A DNA stretch of 64,000 nt from Ramlibacter agri (GTDB lineage: Bacteria; Pseudomonadota; Gammaproteobacteria; Burkholderiales; Burkholderiaceae_C): contig NZ_JABBFX010000002.1 of NCBI RefSeq assembly GCF_012927085.1, positions 868,001-932,000 on the forward strand, read 5' to 3'. The notes beneath the pieces were generated by a model that searched no databases, had not been told where the DNA came from, and saw nothing but the letters and a program-made list of their open reading frames with translations. Positions 1-11,537 of the stretch are shown here, one piece after another (position 1 is the first letter of the stretch; the number at the start of each line of letters is the position of its first letter). The translations under genes and the position numbers were made by a program.

Positions 1-584
1 GCGCCCAGGTAACCGTAGGTCGCCGCCACGGTTCGCATCCCCGCCGCCTTGCCGGCCTGCACGTCGCGCAGGTCGTCCCCCACGTAGACACATTCGATGG
101 GCTTCACGCCCACCTGCCGCGCGGCCTCCAAAAGGGGCGCAGGATGCGGTTTCGAGTGCGGGGTGCTGTCACCCCCAACCACCGTCCGCGCGCTGGCGAA
201 AAGGGGCATTCCGCGCGTCAGGGGGGCCGTGAAGCGCATGGACTTGTTCGTCACCACACCCCAGGCCACGTCGCGCTGCAGCAGCGTTGCTATGAGCTGC
301 GCAACCCCTTCGAAGACGTAGGTGCGCTGCGTCATGCAGCCCTCGTAGTTGCGGAAGAACTCTTCCCGCATCGCCGGGAACTCCGGGTGCTCGGGCGTCA
401 TGCCGAAGGCGATGCCCAGCATGCCGCGCGCGCCGGCGCCGGCCATCGGCCGGTACATCTCGTAGGGCAGCGACGGCAGCCCGCGGTCCGTCCGCATCTT
501 GTCGGCCGCAGCGCCCAGGTCCGGGGCGCTGTCGATGAGGGTGCCGTCCAGGTCGAAGAGGACGGCCTTGATCTGTTCGAACAT
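1..584 (-). CDS. gph: Phosphoglycolate phosphatase (HAD family), 3' end cut by window
   Basis: The product hydrolyses 2-phosphoglycolate to glycolate, a cytosolic housekeeping repair step. Reading leftward from the ATG at 584, the protein opens with the HAD motif I DLDGTL, followed by a helical cap region. Next come motif II (VVTNKS), the motif III lysine in KPHPAP, and motif IV (VGDDLRDV). All four HAD signatures are therefore inside the window, and only the last residues run off at base 1. The start codon shares one base with the ubiG stop (TGATG), so the two genes are translationally coupled. UbiG followed by Gph is a common pair in Burkholderiales. Another HAD phosphatase specificity is possible, but context favours Gph. 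Confidence 0.88.
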   Translation of the reverse strand, partial: MFEQIKAVLFDLDGTLIDSAPDLGAAADKMRTDRGLPSLPYEMYRPMAGAGARGMLGIAFGMTPEHPEFPAMREEFFRNYEGCMTQRTYVFEGVAQLIATLLQRDVAWGVVTNKSMRFTAPLTRGMPLFASARTVVGGDSTPHSKPHPAPLLEAARQVGVKPIECVYVGDDLRDVQAGKAAGMRTVAATYGYLG

Positions 585-1297
585 CAGGGTCTGCGCGCGG
601 CAGCCAGGTAGTTGACGCTCGTGTCGCCCGAGAGCCAGTAGCGCCGCGTCAGCGGGTTGTATTCCATGCCCTTGGCCTCCTGCAGCTCCAGGCCGGCGCC
701 GCGCGTCCAGGACGCCAGCTCGCTGGGCTTGATGAACTTCAGGTATTCGTGGGTGCCGCGCGGCAGCAGGTTCAGCACGTACTCCGCACCGACGATCGCG
801 AACAGGAAGGCCTTGGTGTTGCGGTTGATGGTGGAGAAGAACACCCAGCCGCCCGGCTTCACCAGCTGCGCGCAGGCGCGCACCACCGATTCCGGCTTGG
901 GCACGTGTTCCAGCATCTCCATGCAGGTCACCACGTCGAAGCTGGCCGGCTGCTCCGCGGCCAGCGCCTCGGCGCTCACTTCGCGGTATTGCACGTTGGG
1001 CGTCTCGGCCTCCAGCGCATGCAGCTGTGCCACGCGCAGGGCCTTGCCCGCCAGGTCGATGCCCAGCACGTCCGCGCCCTTGCGCGCCATGCTGTCGCTC
1101 AGGATGCCGCCGCCGCAGCCGATGTCCACCACCCGCTTGCCCGCCAGCGGGCATTGGCCTTCGATCCACTGCAGGCGCAGCGGGTTGATGGCGTGCAGGG
1201 GCGCGAACTCGCTGTCCGGGTCCCACCAGCGGTGGGCGAGCTCGGAGAACTTGGCCAGTTCCGCCGGGTCCGCGTTGGTTTCGAGCGTTTCGGTCAT
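584..1297 (-). CDS. ubiG: Ubiquinone biosynthesis O-methyltransferase UbiG
   Basis: The 237-residue SAM-dependent class I methyltransferase performs both O-methylation steps of ubiquinone synthesis at the inner membrane. The SAM-binding motif I (VVDIGCGGG) is at residues 56-64. The N-terminal [19 protein letters not shown] block is diagnostic of UbiG, and motif VKPGG lies downstream. Length matches the family (about 235-245 aa). It lies upstream of gph and downstream of the ompA-like gene on the same strand, with a terminator hairpin (1340-1364) in the gap, so it probably has its own promoter within 1298-1391. Confidence 0.95.
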   Translation of the reverse strand: MTETLETNADPAELAKFSELAHRWWDPDSEFAPLHAINPLRLQWIEGQCPLAGKRVVDIGCGGGILSDSMARKGADVLGIDLAGKALRVAQLHALEAETPNVQYREVSAEALAAEQPASFDVVTCMEMLEHVPKPESVVRACAQLVKPGGWVFFSTINRNTKAFLFAIVGAEYVLNLLPRGTHEYLKFIKPSELASWTRGAGLELQEAKGMEYNPLTRRYWLSGDTSVNYLAAARRP

Positions 1298-1339
1298 GGG
1301 CAGCAGTCTATTGTCGGTGGCTCAGCCAGTGAGCAAATG

Positions 1340-1364
1340 AAAAAAGGGCCCGCAGCGCGGGCCC
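1340..1364 (-). terminator. Intrinsic terminator of the OmpA-family gene
   Basis: Read on the minus strand, an 8-bp perfect GC stem (arms 1346-1353 and 1357-1364, 3-nt loop) is followed by a run of six U (1340-1345). It sits about 30 bp after the ompA-like stop at 1392 and before ubiG. Confidence 0.85.
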
Positions 1365-1391
1365 TTTGTGCAGCTTTTGGCGTCCGTGTGC

Positions 1392-2063
1392 TTACGGGTT
1401 GGCGCGCGTGCCGACCACTTCGATTTCCACGCGACGGTTCTTCGCGCGGCCTTCGGCGGTACGGTTGTCGGCCACCGGCTGGGTCAGGCCCTTGCCTTCG
1501 GTGTACACGCGGTTCTTCTCGATGCCCTTGGACACCAGGTAAGCCTTGACGGCTTCAGCGCGGCGAACCGACAGCTTCTGGTTGTATTCCTTGGTACCGA
1601 TGGAGTCGGTGTGGCCCACGGCGATGATCACTTCGAGGTTGATGCCTTGGATCTTGCCGACCAGGTCATCCAGCTTCGCCTTGCCTTCGGGCTTCAGGAC
1701 GGCCTTGTCGAAGTCGAAGAACGCGTCGGCAGCGTAGGTCACCTTGGTGGCGGCCGGCGGTTGCGGAGCGGGCGCCGGCGGACGAGCGGCCGGGGCGGGA
1801 GCCGGAGCGGGCACGACGGCCGGAGCCGGGGCCGGGGCAGCTTGGCGAACCAGCGCGCCATCGCAGCCGACAGCGGCGGTGGCAGGCGTCCAGTTGGCAT
1901 CGCGCCAGCACAGTTCGTTCGTGCCGTTGCGCCAGACGTATTCGCCCGTGCCGTTCTGCCAGTTGTCAACGACGTTTCCACCGTCCGCAGCAGGCACAGC
2001 ACCAGCTGCGGAGGCCAGCGCAGCGGTGGCGAACAGAACCGCCACTTTGTTCAGTTTCTTCAT
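1392..2063 (-). CDS. OmpA/MotB-domain outer-membrane protein
   Basis: The 223-residue protein has a signal peptide (Lys-rich start, hydrophobic 8-20, likely cleavage near residues 22-26). A short N-terminal module follows with repeated W/NGT motifs and two cysteines, then a Pro/Ala linker (about 74-105). The C-terminal OmpA peptidoglycan-binding domain (about 110-220) contains FDFDKAVLKPEG, the HTDSIGT loop with the conserved Asp, and the closing NRRVEI motif. There is no eight-stranded barrel, so it resembles the short OmpA-like proteins next to gyrA in Burkholderiales, which tether the outer membrane to peptidoglycan. A strong AGGAG site precedes the ATG. It is transcribed divergently from gyrA and ends at the terminator at 1340-1364. 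Confidence 0.92.
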   Translation of the reverse strand: MKKLNKVAVLFATAALASAAGAVPAADGGNVVDNWQNGTGEYVWRNGTNELCWRDANWTPATAAVGCDGALVRQAAPAPAPAVVPAPAPAPAARPPAPAPQPPAATKVTYAADAFFDFDKAVLKPEGKAKLDDLVGKIQGINLEVIIAVGHTDSIGTKEYNQKLSVRRAEAVKAYLVSKGIEKNRVYTEGKGLTQPVADNRTAEGRAKNRRVEIEVVGTRANP

Positions 2064-2148
2064 GGTTCTCCTCTTGGGGAAAAGATTCGCAGCTGCGCTG
2101 CGTCAAAACTACGTCCTTAGTGACCAATTCACCAGTTACGTCCAGCTC

Positions 2149-2176
2149 ATTGTGCCATAGGGGATTACACAATCAA
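2149..2176 (-). promoter_or_regulatory. Putative sigma-70 promoter for the OmpA-family gene
   Basis: On the minus strand, a TTGATT box (2171-2176) and a CACAAT box (2149-2154) are 16 bp apart. They lie about 85 bp upstream of the ATG at 2063, in the 247-bp divergent gap shared with gyrA. Both hexamers match consensus at 4 of 6 positions, so this is only suggestive. Confidence 0.35.
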
Positions 2177-2310
2177 CCGCTGGCTCAGGTGGGGCCCGTA
2201 GGACAAAACCGCATTCCCCGTCTCTTGTTGCTCCGCAGCGACAGGGTTCGGGGAAAGTTAAAATCAAGGGTTTCGCGTCTCAGCCGTCGCACCGAAAGCC
2301 GCCCCAAAAG

Positions 2311-4935
<2,625 letters not shown>

Positions 4936-4944
4936 CCCTTGCAG

Positions 4945-4966
4945 GGTGCGCAGCTCGCTGCGCACC
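4945..4966 (+). terminator. Hairpin just after gyrA (possible weak terminator)
   Basis: A near-perfect inverted repeat (arms 4945-4953 and 4958-4966) begins 10 bp after the gyrA stop. There is no U-run after it, so it could be a weak or factor-assisted terminator, or an mRNA 3'-end stabiliser. Confidence 0.45.
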
Positions 4967-4994
4967 GCGCGAGGACGCCCACGACCTCGTCCGG

Positions 4995-5045
4995 TATAGT
5001 TACGCCTAGTTCCACTTGGGCCCGGCACACGGGCCCAAGTCTTTG
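4995..5045 (+). promoter_or_regulatory. Candidate pheA promoter box and terminator-like leader hairpin
   Basis: A TATAGT box at 4995-5000 is followed by a perfect 9-bp stem (arms 5015-5023 and 5031-5039, 7-nt loop) and a U-rich stretch (UCUUUGUUU), only 15 nt before the pheA ATG at 5055. It has the form of an intrinsic terminator placed in a leader, so it may act as an attenuator or as the distal terminator of gyrA. I see no leader peptide rich in Phe. Confidence 0.4.
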
Positions 5046-5054
5046 TTTGATTCC

Positions 5055-6137
5055 ATGGCAAAAACCCTGTCCGAGCTGCGCATCGCCATCGACACCGTCG
5101 ACCGCGAGCTGCTGCAGCTGCTGAACCGCCGCGCCGGCCTGGCCAACGAGGTCGGCGAACTGAAGCGCGGCGAAGGCTCGCCCGTCTTCCGCCCCGAGCG
5201 CGAAGCGCAGGTCATCAACGGCCTGCAGGCCGCCAACCCCGGCCCGCTGAAGGGCGAAAACATCGCGCACATCTGGCGCGAAGTCATGTCGGCCTGCCGC
5301 GCCCTCGAGGCGCCGCAGCGCGTGGCCTACCTGGGCCCGCACGGCACCTTCAGCGAGCAGGCCGCCCTGCAGTTCTTCGGCTCCAGCATCGAGCACGTGC
5401 CCTGCTCCAGCATCGACGAGGTGTTCCGCGCCACGTCCGGCGGCAGCGCGCAGTTCGGCGTGGTGCCGGTGGAGAACAACACCGAGGGCGTGGTCACGCG
5501 CTCGCTGGACCTGTTCCTCAACACGCCGCTGCACATCGTCGGCGAGACCAGCCTGCTGGTGCGCCACCACCTGATGCGCACCACGAACTCGCTGGAAGGC
5601 ATCGAGGTCGTGGTGGCCCACCCGCAGGCGCTGGCGCAGTGCCAGGCCTGGCTCAACACCCACCTGCCCAACGCGGAGCGGCGCGCCGTTTCCAGCAATG
5701 CGGAAGGCGCGCGCCTGGCCGCGGGCCACCCGAACTGGGCGGGCATCGCCGGCGAACGCGCGGCCGCGGAGTTCGGCCTGCACATCGCGGCGCACGCGAT
5801 CCAGGACGACGCCTTCAACCGCACCCGCTTCGCCGTGGTCTGCCTGCCGCAGACGCTGCAGGCGCCTGAGGCTTCGGGCCGCGACTGCGTGAGCCTGATC
5901 GTCTCCGTGCCGAACAAGCCCGGCGCGGTGCACGACATCCTGGTGCCGCTGAAGCAGCACGGCGTCTCCATGACCCGCTTCGAGTCGCGCCCGGCGCGCT
6001 CGGGCCAGTGGGAATACTATTTCTACATCGACCTCGAAGGCCACCCGGCGCAACCGCAGATGGCGGCGGCGCTGCAGGACCTGCGGTCCCTGTGCGCGTT
6101 CTACAAGGTGCTGGGCACCTATCCCCTCGGCGAATAA
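5055..6137 (+). CDS. pheA: Bifunctional chorismate mutase / prephenate dehydratase (P-protein)
   Basis: The 360-residue enzyme converts chorismate to prephenate and then to phenylpyruvate for phenylalanine synthesis. An AroQ-type chorismate mutase covers residues 1-90 (LRIAIDTVDRELL and LLNRRAGLA helices). The prephenate dehydratase domain starts at VAYLGPHGTFSEQAA and contains the catalytic NRTRF motif near 257. A C-terminal ACT domain carries the ESRP allosteric motif near 310, so feedback inhibition by phenylalanine is expected. I chose the ATG at 5055 because MAKTLSEL is the normal family start; an upstream in-frame ATG at 5016 lies inside the leader hairpin. tyrA follows 13 bp later. Confidence 0.96.
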   Translation: MAKTLSELRIAIDTVDRELLQLLNRRAGLANEVGELKRGEGSPVFRPEREAQVINGLQAANPGPLKGENIAHIWREVMSACRALEAPQRVAYLGPHGTFSEQAALQFFGSSIEHVPCSSIDEVFRATSGGSAQFGVVPVENNTEGVVTRSLDLFLNTPLHIVGETSLLVRHHLMRTTNSLEGIEVVVAHPQALAQCQAWLNTHLPNAERRAVSSNAEGARLAAGHPNWAGIAGERAAAEFGLHIAAHAIQDDAFNRTRFAVVCLPQTLQAPEASGRDCVSLIVSVPNKPGAVHDILVPLKQHGVSMTRFESRPARSGQWEYYFYIDLEGHPAQPQMAAALQDLRSLCAFYKVLGTYPLGE

Positions 6138-6150
6138 GAAGACTTAAGAC

Positions 6151-7032
6151 ATGGCAGCGATGTTCGAGCAGCTTGGATTGATCGGGTGCGGCCTGATGGG
6201 CGGCTCGTTCGCCCTGGCCGCGAAACGCGCGGGCCTGGTGAAGCGCGTGGTCGGCTACAGCAAGTCGCCCTCCACCACCGAACAGGCGCGCCGCATGGGC
6301 GTGATCGACGTCGAAGCGCCCTCCGCGCTGCTGGCCGTGTCCGGCGCCGACATCGTGCTGCTGGCCGTGCCGGTGGCCGCCACCGAAGCGACCTTCAAGG
6401 CCATCCGCCACCTGATCACGCCCAGCATGCTGATCATGGACGTCGGCTCCACCAAGCGCGACGTCGTCGATGCGGCGCAGCGCGTGCTGCGCGACCACGT
6501 CAGCTCCTTCGTGCCGGCGCACCCGATCACGGGCAAGGAAGTGTCCGGCGTGGAGCACGCGGACCCCGAGCTTTACAGGGGCAAGCAGGTCATCCTGACG
6601 CCGGTGGAAAAGACCAATGGCGCGCACCTGAGCCGCGCCCAGGCGCTGTGGGAAGCCATGGGCTGCCACGTGCAGCAGATGGCGCCCGAAGCGCATGACG
6701 CCGCCTTCGCGGCCGTCAGCCACCTGCCGCACCTGCTGGCCTTCGCGCTGATGCACGGCATCGTCAACCAGCCCCTGGGCAAGGATTTCCTGGGCCTCGC
6801 CGGTCCCGGTTTCCGCGATTTCACCCGCATCGCCGCCGGCGACCCCAAGCTGTGGCGCGACGTGCTGCTGGCCAACCGGCTGGAGCTGGTGGAGCAGGCC
6901 AAGATCTTCCAGCGCAGCATGATGAACATGCTGAAACTGGCGGAAGATGGCGACGGCGACCAGCTGCAGGCCATGATCGAGCAGGCCAGCAACTCCCGCG
7001 CGCACTGGCGCATGGGCCAGAAGGGCAAGTAG
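6151..7032 (+). CDS. tyrA: Prephenate dehydrogenase
   Basis: The 293-residue NAD(P)-dependent enzyme oxidatively decarboxylates prephenate to 4-hydroxyphenylpyruvate for tyrosine synthesis. An N-terminal Rossmann motif [11 protein letters not shown] is followed by a conserved DVGSTK motif and the [10 protein letters not shown] active-site segment with its catalytic His. The C-terminal half is the all-helical dimerisation domain. There is no fused chorismate mutase or ACT domain. Translation could also begin at the ATG at 6160. It sits in a plus-strand cluster with pheA and aroA-cmk, spaced 13 and 29 bp. Confidence 0.95.
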   Translation: MAAMFEQLGLIGCGLMGGSFALAAKRAGLVKRVVGYSKSPSTTEQARRMGVIDVEAPSALLAVSGADIVLLAVPVAATEATFKAIRHLITPSMLIMDVGSTKRDVVDAAQRVLRDHVSSFVPAHPITGKEVSGVEHADPELYRGKQVILTPVEKTNGAHLSRAQALWEAMGCHVQQMAPEAHDAAFAAVSHLPHLLAFALMHGIVNQPLGKDFLGLAGPGFRDFTRIAAGDPKLWRDVLLANRLELVEQAKIFQRSMMNMLKLAEDGDGDQLQAMIEQASNSRAHWRMGQKGK

Positions 7033-7061
7033 GACGCGGCCGGTGCGGCCGCGAAGCATCC

Positions 7062-9083
7062 ATGTTCACGACCGCATTCCTGGACCTCCCGCCGCTGGAG
7101 GAAGCAGCCGGCACCGTGGTGCTGCCCGGCTCGAAAAGCATTTCGAACCGCGTGTTGTTGCTCGCGGCCTTGTCCGCAGGCACGACGCGCGTGCACGACC
7201 TCCTCGACTCCGATGACACACGGGTGATGCTCGATGCGCTGCGCGCGCTGGGGTGCAGTGTTGTGCATCAGGGCGATGCCGTCGAAATCACAGGGGCGCA
7301 CTGGGCCCCCGCCTCCGCGGGGGTGACGAAGAACGCCGCCGCGAAGCGGCTTTTCCTCGGAAATGCGGGCACCGCCATGCGCCCCCTCACCGCCGCCCTC
7401 GCCCTCATGGGCGGCGACTTCGAACTGAGCGGCGTCCCGCGCATGCACGAACGCCCCATCGGCGACCTCGTCGACGCCCTGCGCTCCCTCGGCTGCCGCA
7501 TCGACTACCTGGGCAACGAAGGCTTCCCGCCGCTGCGCGTCCACCCGGCCCCGGCCCTCAAGCTCGACGCCCCCATCCCGGTCCGCGGCGACGTCTCCAG
7601 CCAGTTCCTGACGGCACTGCTGATGGCGCTGCCCCTGGTGGCCACGCGCGACATCGTGATCGAGGTGGTCGGCGAGCTGATCTCCAGGCCCTACATCGAG
7701 ATCACGCTGAACATGCTGGCGCAGTTCGGCATCCAGGTGCGACGGGAAGGCTGGCAGCGCTTCACCATCCCCGCCGGCAGCCGCTACCAGTCGCCCGGCG
7801 AGATCCACGTGGAGGCCGATGCCTCCTCCGCCAGCTACTTCGTCGCCCTCGGCGCGATTGCCGCCCAAGGCAAGCCGGTGCGCATCGAAGGCGTCGGCGC
7901 CGCCTCCATCCAGGGCGACATCCGCTTCGTCGACGCCGCCCGCCAGATGGGCGCGGCCGTCACCAGCGGCCCCAACTGGATCGAGGTGAGCCGCGGCTCC
8001 TGGCCGCTGCAGGCGATCGACCTCGATTGCAACCACATTCCCGACGCCGCCATGACGCTCGCGATCATGGCGCTGTACGCCGACGGCCCGACCACGCTGC
8101 GCAACATCGCCAGCTGGCGCGTCAAGGAAACCGACCGCCTGGCCGCCATGGCCACCGAGCTGCGCAAGCTGGGGGCGGACGTCGAGGAAGGCGCCGACTA
8201 CCTGCGGGTGGCCCCGCCGCCGCACGCCAACTGGCGTCCGGCCAGCATCCACACCTACGACGACCACCGCATGGCCATGTGCTTCGCGCTGGCGGCCTTC
8301 AACCCCGCTGGTTGCCCGGTGCGGATCGAAGACCCCAAGTGCGTGGGCAAGACCTTCCCGGACTTCTTCGAGACCTTGTTCGAGGTGGCCCGCACGGACG
8401 TCGTCCACGTGCCCGTGATCTGCGTCGATGGCCCCACGGCCTCCGGCAAGGGCACCCTGGCCTCCGCAGTGGCCCACCGCCTGGGCTACCACTACCTGGA
8501 TTCGGGCGCCCTGTACCGCATCACCGGCCTCGCGGCCACCCGCGCCGGGCTGAGCCTGGACGTGGCCCACGAGCACACCATCGCCAGGATGGCCGGGAAC
8601 CTGGCGATCAAGTTCACCACCGCCGGGCGGGTGCTGCTGGATGGCCATGACGTGACGGATGCCATCCGCACCGAAGAGGCCGGCATGAACGCCTCCAAGG
8701 TGTCCGCCCTGCCCGCCGTTCGCACCGCCCTGGTGGCCCTGCAGCAAGGCTTCCGCCAGCTGCCGGGCCTGGTGGCCGACGGCCGCGACATGGGCACGGT
8801 CATCTTCCCGGACTCGGGGCTCAAGGTGTACCTCACCGCCAGCGCCGCCCAACGTGCCGACAGGCGGTATAAGCAGTTGATTTCTAAGGGGATTTCCGCT
8901 ACACTCCCCGGTCTTCGCGCAGACCTCGAGGCACGCGACGCCCGCGATTCCGGTCGCTCCGTCGCCCCCTTGAAGCCCGCAGAAGATGCCCTCCTCCTCG
9001 ATAACTCGAGCCAGACGGTTGAAGAATCGGTGGCAACGGTGTTGGGGTGGTGGGGTGAAAAACGGCCGTTAGCCCATAGCTGA
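7062..9083 (+). CDS. aroA-cmk: Fused EPSP synthase / cytidylate kinase (AroA-Cmk)
   Basis: One 673-residue reading frame joins two enzymes. Residues 1-445 are 3-phosphoshikimate 1-carboxyvinyltransferase: [10 protein letters not shown] at 21-30, [12 protein letters not shown] at about 98-109, and the DDHRMAM and [11 protein letters not shown] motifs. Residues from about 450 are CMP/dCMP kinase, with P-loop [18 protein letters not shown], the [13 protein letters not shown] motif, and a [10 protein letters not shown] lid. The join lacks a stop codon, and the kinase's own start is absorbed into [12 protein letters not shown]. This fusion is known from Comamonadaceae relatives. AroA also carries a dispersed repeat translated as WAPASAGVT at residues 81-89, in the loop before the FLGNAGT motif. 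The start at 7062 follows tyrA by 29 bp. Confidence 0.95.
   Translation: MFTTAFLDLPPLEEAAGTVVLPGSKSISNRVLLLAALSAGTTRVHDLLDSDDTRVMLDALRALGCSVVHQGDAVEITGAHWAPASAGVTKNAAAKRLFLGNAGTAMRPLTAALALMGGDFELSGVPRMHERPIGDLVDALRSLGCRIDYLGNEGFPPLRVHPAPALKLDAPIPVRGDVSSQFLTALLMALPLVATRDIVIEVVGELISRPYIEITLNMLAQFGIQVRREGWQRFTIPAGSRYQSPGEIHVEADASSASYFVALGAIAAQGKPVRIEGVGAASIQGDIRFVDAARQMGAAVTSGPNWIEVSRGSWPLQAIDLDCNHIPDAAMTLAIMALYADGPTTLRNIASWRVKETDRLAAMATELRKLGADVEEGADYLRVAPPPHANWRPASIHTYDDHRMAMCFALAAFNPAGCPVRIEDPKCVGKTFPDFFETLFEVARTDVVHVPVICVDGPTASGKGTLASAVAHRLGYHYLDSGALYRITGLAATRAGLSLDVAHEHTIARMAGNLAIKFTTAGRVLLDGHDVTDAIRTEEAGMNASKVSALPAVRTALVALQQGFRQLPGLVADGRDMGTVIFPDSGLKVYLTASAAQRADRRYKQLISKGISATLPGLRADLEARDARDSGRSVAPLKPAEDALLLDNSSQTVEESVATVLGWWGEKRPLAHS
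7301..7328 (+). repeat. Dispersed palindromic repeat (family A) inside aroA-cmk
   Basis: This 28-bp segment with a GC-rich palindromic core is identical at 25 of 28 positions to the reverse complement of the intergenic copy at 15077-15104. It is translated in frame as part of WAPASAGVT in the AroA domain. Confidence 0.75.
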
Positions 9084-9172
9084 CGCGATTGGCCCCCGAC
9101 ACTCCCTCCGCGCAGCAAGCGCACCGGTGGCGGGGATCGACAACCTAACCCGCGGAGCAATCCGCAAACTCA

Positions 9173-10861
9173 ATGTCTGAATCTTTTGCCGCCCTGTTCG
9201 AGGAATCGCTGCAACGCGCTGAAATGCGCGCCGGCGAAGTCATCACCGCCGAAGTCGTCCGCGTGGAGCACAACCACGTCGTGGTCAACGCCGGCCTGAA
9301 GTCGGAAGCCTACATTCCGATCGACGAATTCAAGAACGACCAGGGCGAAGTCGAAGTGCAAGCGGGCGACTTCGTGTCCGTGGCCATCGACGCCATCGAA
9401 AACGGCTACGGCGACACCATCCTGTCGCGCGACAAGGCCAAGCGCCTCGCCTCCTGGATGTCCCTGGAGAAGGCCCTCGAGTCCGGCGAATTCGTCACCG
9501 GCACCACGACCGGCAAGGTCAAGGGCGGCCTGACCGTCCTGGTCAACGGCATCCGCGCCTTCCTGCCCGGCTCGCTGATCGACACGCGTCCCATCAAGGA
9601 CCTGACGCCCTACGAGAACAAGACCCTGGAATTCAAGGTCATCAAGCTCGATCGCAAGCGCAACAACGTGGTGCTGAGCCGCCGCGCCGTGGTGGAAGCC
9701 TCCATGGGCGAAGAGCGCGCCAAGCTGATGGAAACCCTGAAGGAAGGCTCCATCGTCCGCGGCGTGGTCAAGAACATTACCGAGTACGGTGCGTTCGTGG
9801 ACCTGGGCGGCATCGACGGCCTGCTGCACATCACCGACATGGCCTGGCGCCGTGTCCGCCACCCGAGCGAAGTGGTCACCGCCGGCCAGGAAATCACCGC
9901 CAAGATCCTCAAGTTCGACACCGAGAAGAACCGCGTGTCCCTGGGCCTGAAGCAGATGGGCGACGATCCGTGGCTGGGCGTTTCGCGCCGCTACCCCAAC
10001 GGCACCCGCATGTTCGGCAAGATCACCAACATCGCCGACTACGGCGCGTTCGTGGAACTCGAGCCCGGCATCGAAGGCCTGGTGCACGTCTCCGAAATGG
10101 ACTGGACCAACAAGAACGTGGCCCCGTCCAAGGTCGTGTCCCTGGGTGACGAAGTCGAAGTCATGGTCCTCGAGATCGACGAAGACAAGCGTCGCATCTC
10201 CCTGGGCATGAAGCAGTGCAAGGCCAACCCCTGGCAGGAATTCGCGCAGAACACCAAGCGCGGCGACCGCGTCAAGGGCCCGATCAAGTCGATCACCGAC
10301 TTCGGCGTGTTCGTGGGCCTGGCTGCCGGCATCGACGGCCTGGTGCACCTGTCCGACCTGTCCTGGAACGAAGCGGGCGAGCAAGCCGTCCGCAACTACA
10401 AGAAGGGCCAGGAAGTCGAAGCGATCGTGCTGGGCGTGGACGTCGACCGCGAGCGCATCTCCCTGGGCATCAAGCAGCTCGATGGCGACCCGTTCGCCAC
10501 CTTCACCTCGGTGCACGACAAGGGCTCCGTGGTGACCGGCAAGGTCAAGACCGTCGACCCGAAGGGCGCCGAGATCGACCTGGGCGAGGACATCCTGGGC
10601 TACCTGCGTGCCTCCGAAATCAGCCGCGACCGCGTGGAAGACGCGCGCAACGTGCTGAAGGAAGGCGACGAAGTGTCCACGGTCATCGTCAACATCGACC
10701 GCAAGACCCGCAACATCCAGCTGTCCATCAAGCAGAAGGACATGATCGACGAGCAAGGCGCCATGGCGCAGCTGTCGCAGCAGTCCGCGCGCGAACAAGC
10801 TGGCACCACCAGCCTGGGCGCCCTGCTGCGTGCCAAGCTGAACGACCAGGACCGTTCCTAA
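9173..10861 (+). CDS. rpsA: 30S ribosomal protein S1
   Basis: The 562-residue RNA-binding protein brings mRNA to the 30S subunit. Six S1 (OB-fold) repeats can be followed, with [24 protein letters not shown] and [10 protein letters not shown] signatures in repeats 3-5. The two degenerate N-terminal repeats bind the ribosome. Length is typical of proteobacterial S1. It follows cmk by about 90 bp and precedes ihfB, the classic cmk-rpsA-ihfB order. A GC hairpin at about 10872-10898 lies between rpsA and ihfB. Confidence 0.98.
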   Translation: MSESFAALFEESLQRAEMRAGEVITAEVVRVEHNHVVVNAGLKSEAYIPIDEFKNDQGEVEVQAGDFVSVAIDAIENGYGDTILSRDKAKRLASWMSLEKALESGEFVTGTTTGKVKGGLTVLVNGIRAFLPGSLIDTRPIKDLTPYENKTLEFKVIKLDRKRNNVVLSRRAVVEASMGEERAKLMETLKEGSIVRGVVKNITEYGAFVDLGGIDGLLHITDMAWRRVRHPSEVVTAGQEITAKILKFDTEKNRVSLGLKQMGDDPWLGVSRRYPNGTRMFGKITNIADYGAFVELEPGIEGLVHVSEMDWTNKNVAPSKVVSLGDEVEVMVLEIDEDKRRISLGMKQCKANPWQEFAQNTKRGDRVKGPIKSITDFGVFVGLAAGIDGLVHLSDLSWNEAGEQAVRNYKKGQEVEAIVLGVDVDRERISLGIKQLDGDPFATFTSVHDKGSVVTGKVKTVDPKGAEIDLGEDILGYLRASEISRDRVEDARNVLKEGDEVSTVIVNIDRKTRNIQLSIKQKDMIDEQGAMAQLSQQSAREQAGTTSLGALLRAKLNDQDRS

Positions 10862-10909
10862 GAAGAACCTTCACCGCGGGGGCCCTGCCCCTGCGGTGAC
10901 AGCTCGCCT

Positions 10910-11215
10910 ATGACCCGATCGGACCTCGTCGAAGAACTGGCCTCCCGCTTCAGCCAGCTGACCCACCGCGACGCCGAATACGCCGTCAAGACCATTCTTG
11001 ACGCGATGAGCGAGGCGTTGGTGCGCGGGCATCGGATCGAGATCCGGGGCTTCGGCAGCTTTTCCATCAACCGCCGCCCCCCGCGCATGGGCCGCAATCC
11101 CCGTTCGGGCGAAAGCGTGCACATCCCGGAAAAGCGGGTTCCCCACTTCAAGCCGGGCAAGGCCCTGCGCGAGGCGGTGGACCAGCGGACGGCCGAGATC
11201 GAGGGCGCCAAATAG
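10910..11215 (+). CDS. ihfB: Integration host factor subunit beta
   Basis: The 101-residue nucleoid protein bends DNA sharply as a heterodimer with IhfA. The family signature [10 protein letters not shown] is at residues 47-56, and the beta-arm GRNPRSGE carries the intercalating proline at residue 64. The RIEIRGFG context and the order after rpsA support the beta rather than the alpha or HU assignment. It lies 48 bp after rpsA and 37 bp before lapA. Confidence 0.97.
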   Translation: MTRSDLVEELASRFSQLTHRDAEYAVKTILDAMSEALVRGHRIEIRGFGSFSINRRPPRMGRNPRSGESVHIPEKRVPHFKPGKALREAVDQRTAEIEGAK

Positions 11216-11252
11216 CCAGGTCCTACAATGGCCCCCACCCCCGGGGAGCCGA

Positions 11253-11537
11253 ATGAAATACGTTGCATGGCTGCTCAAGGCAGCCATTTTTTTTACCCTC
11301 TTCGCCTTCGCCCTGAACAACCAGCAGGACGTGACGGTGCACTTCTTCTTCGGAACGCACTGGACGGCGCCGCTGGTGCTGGTGGTGCTGGCCGCGTTTG
11401 CCGCGGGCCTGGCCATCGGCGCGCTGGGCATGGTGCCCCGCTGGCTGCGGCACCGCCGCGCCGCGCGCCTGGCGCGCTACGAAGCCAGCACGCTGCTGGG
11501 CCCGCAGACGCGCGCCGGCAACCCGCATGGACTTTGA
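11253..11537 (+). CDS. lapA: LapA-domain inner-membrane protein (LPS assembly)
   Basis: The 94-residue protein has two hydrophobic helices (about 5-22 and 38-62) separated by the conserved NNQQDVTVHFFFG segment of the LapA (DUF1049) family, then an Arg-rich cytosolic tail. In E. coli LapA works with LapB in controlling LPS synthesis. The gene ends inside lapB (11-bp overlap), supporting joint action. A GGGGAG site precedes the ATG. Confidence 0.85.
   Translation: MKYVAWLLKAAIFFTLFAFALNNQQDVTVHFFFGTHWTAPLVLVVLAAFAAGLAIGALGMVPRWLRHRRAARLARYEASTLLGPQTRAGNPHGL

Noticed and set aside
9170..10798. Long open frame antisense to rpsA
   Set aside because: It mirrors the six S1 repeats on the other strand, with repeated FVDVH-like segments but no independent family features or ribosome site.
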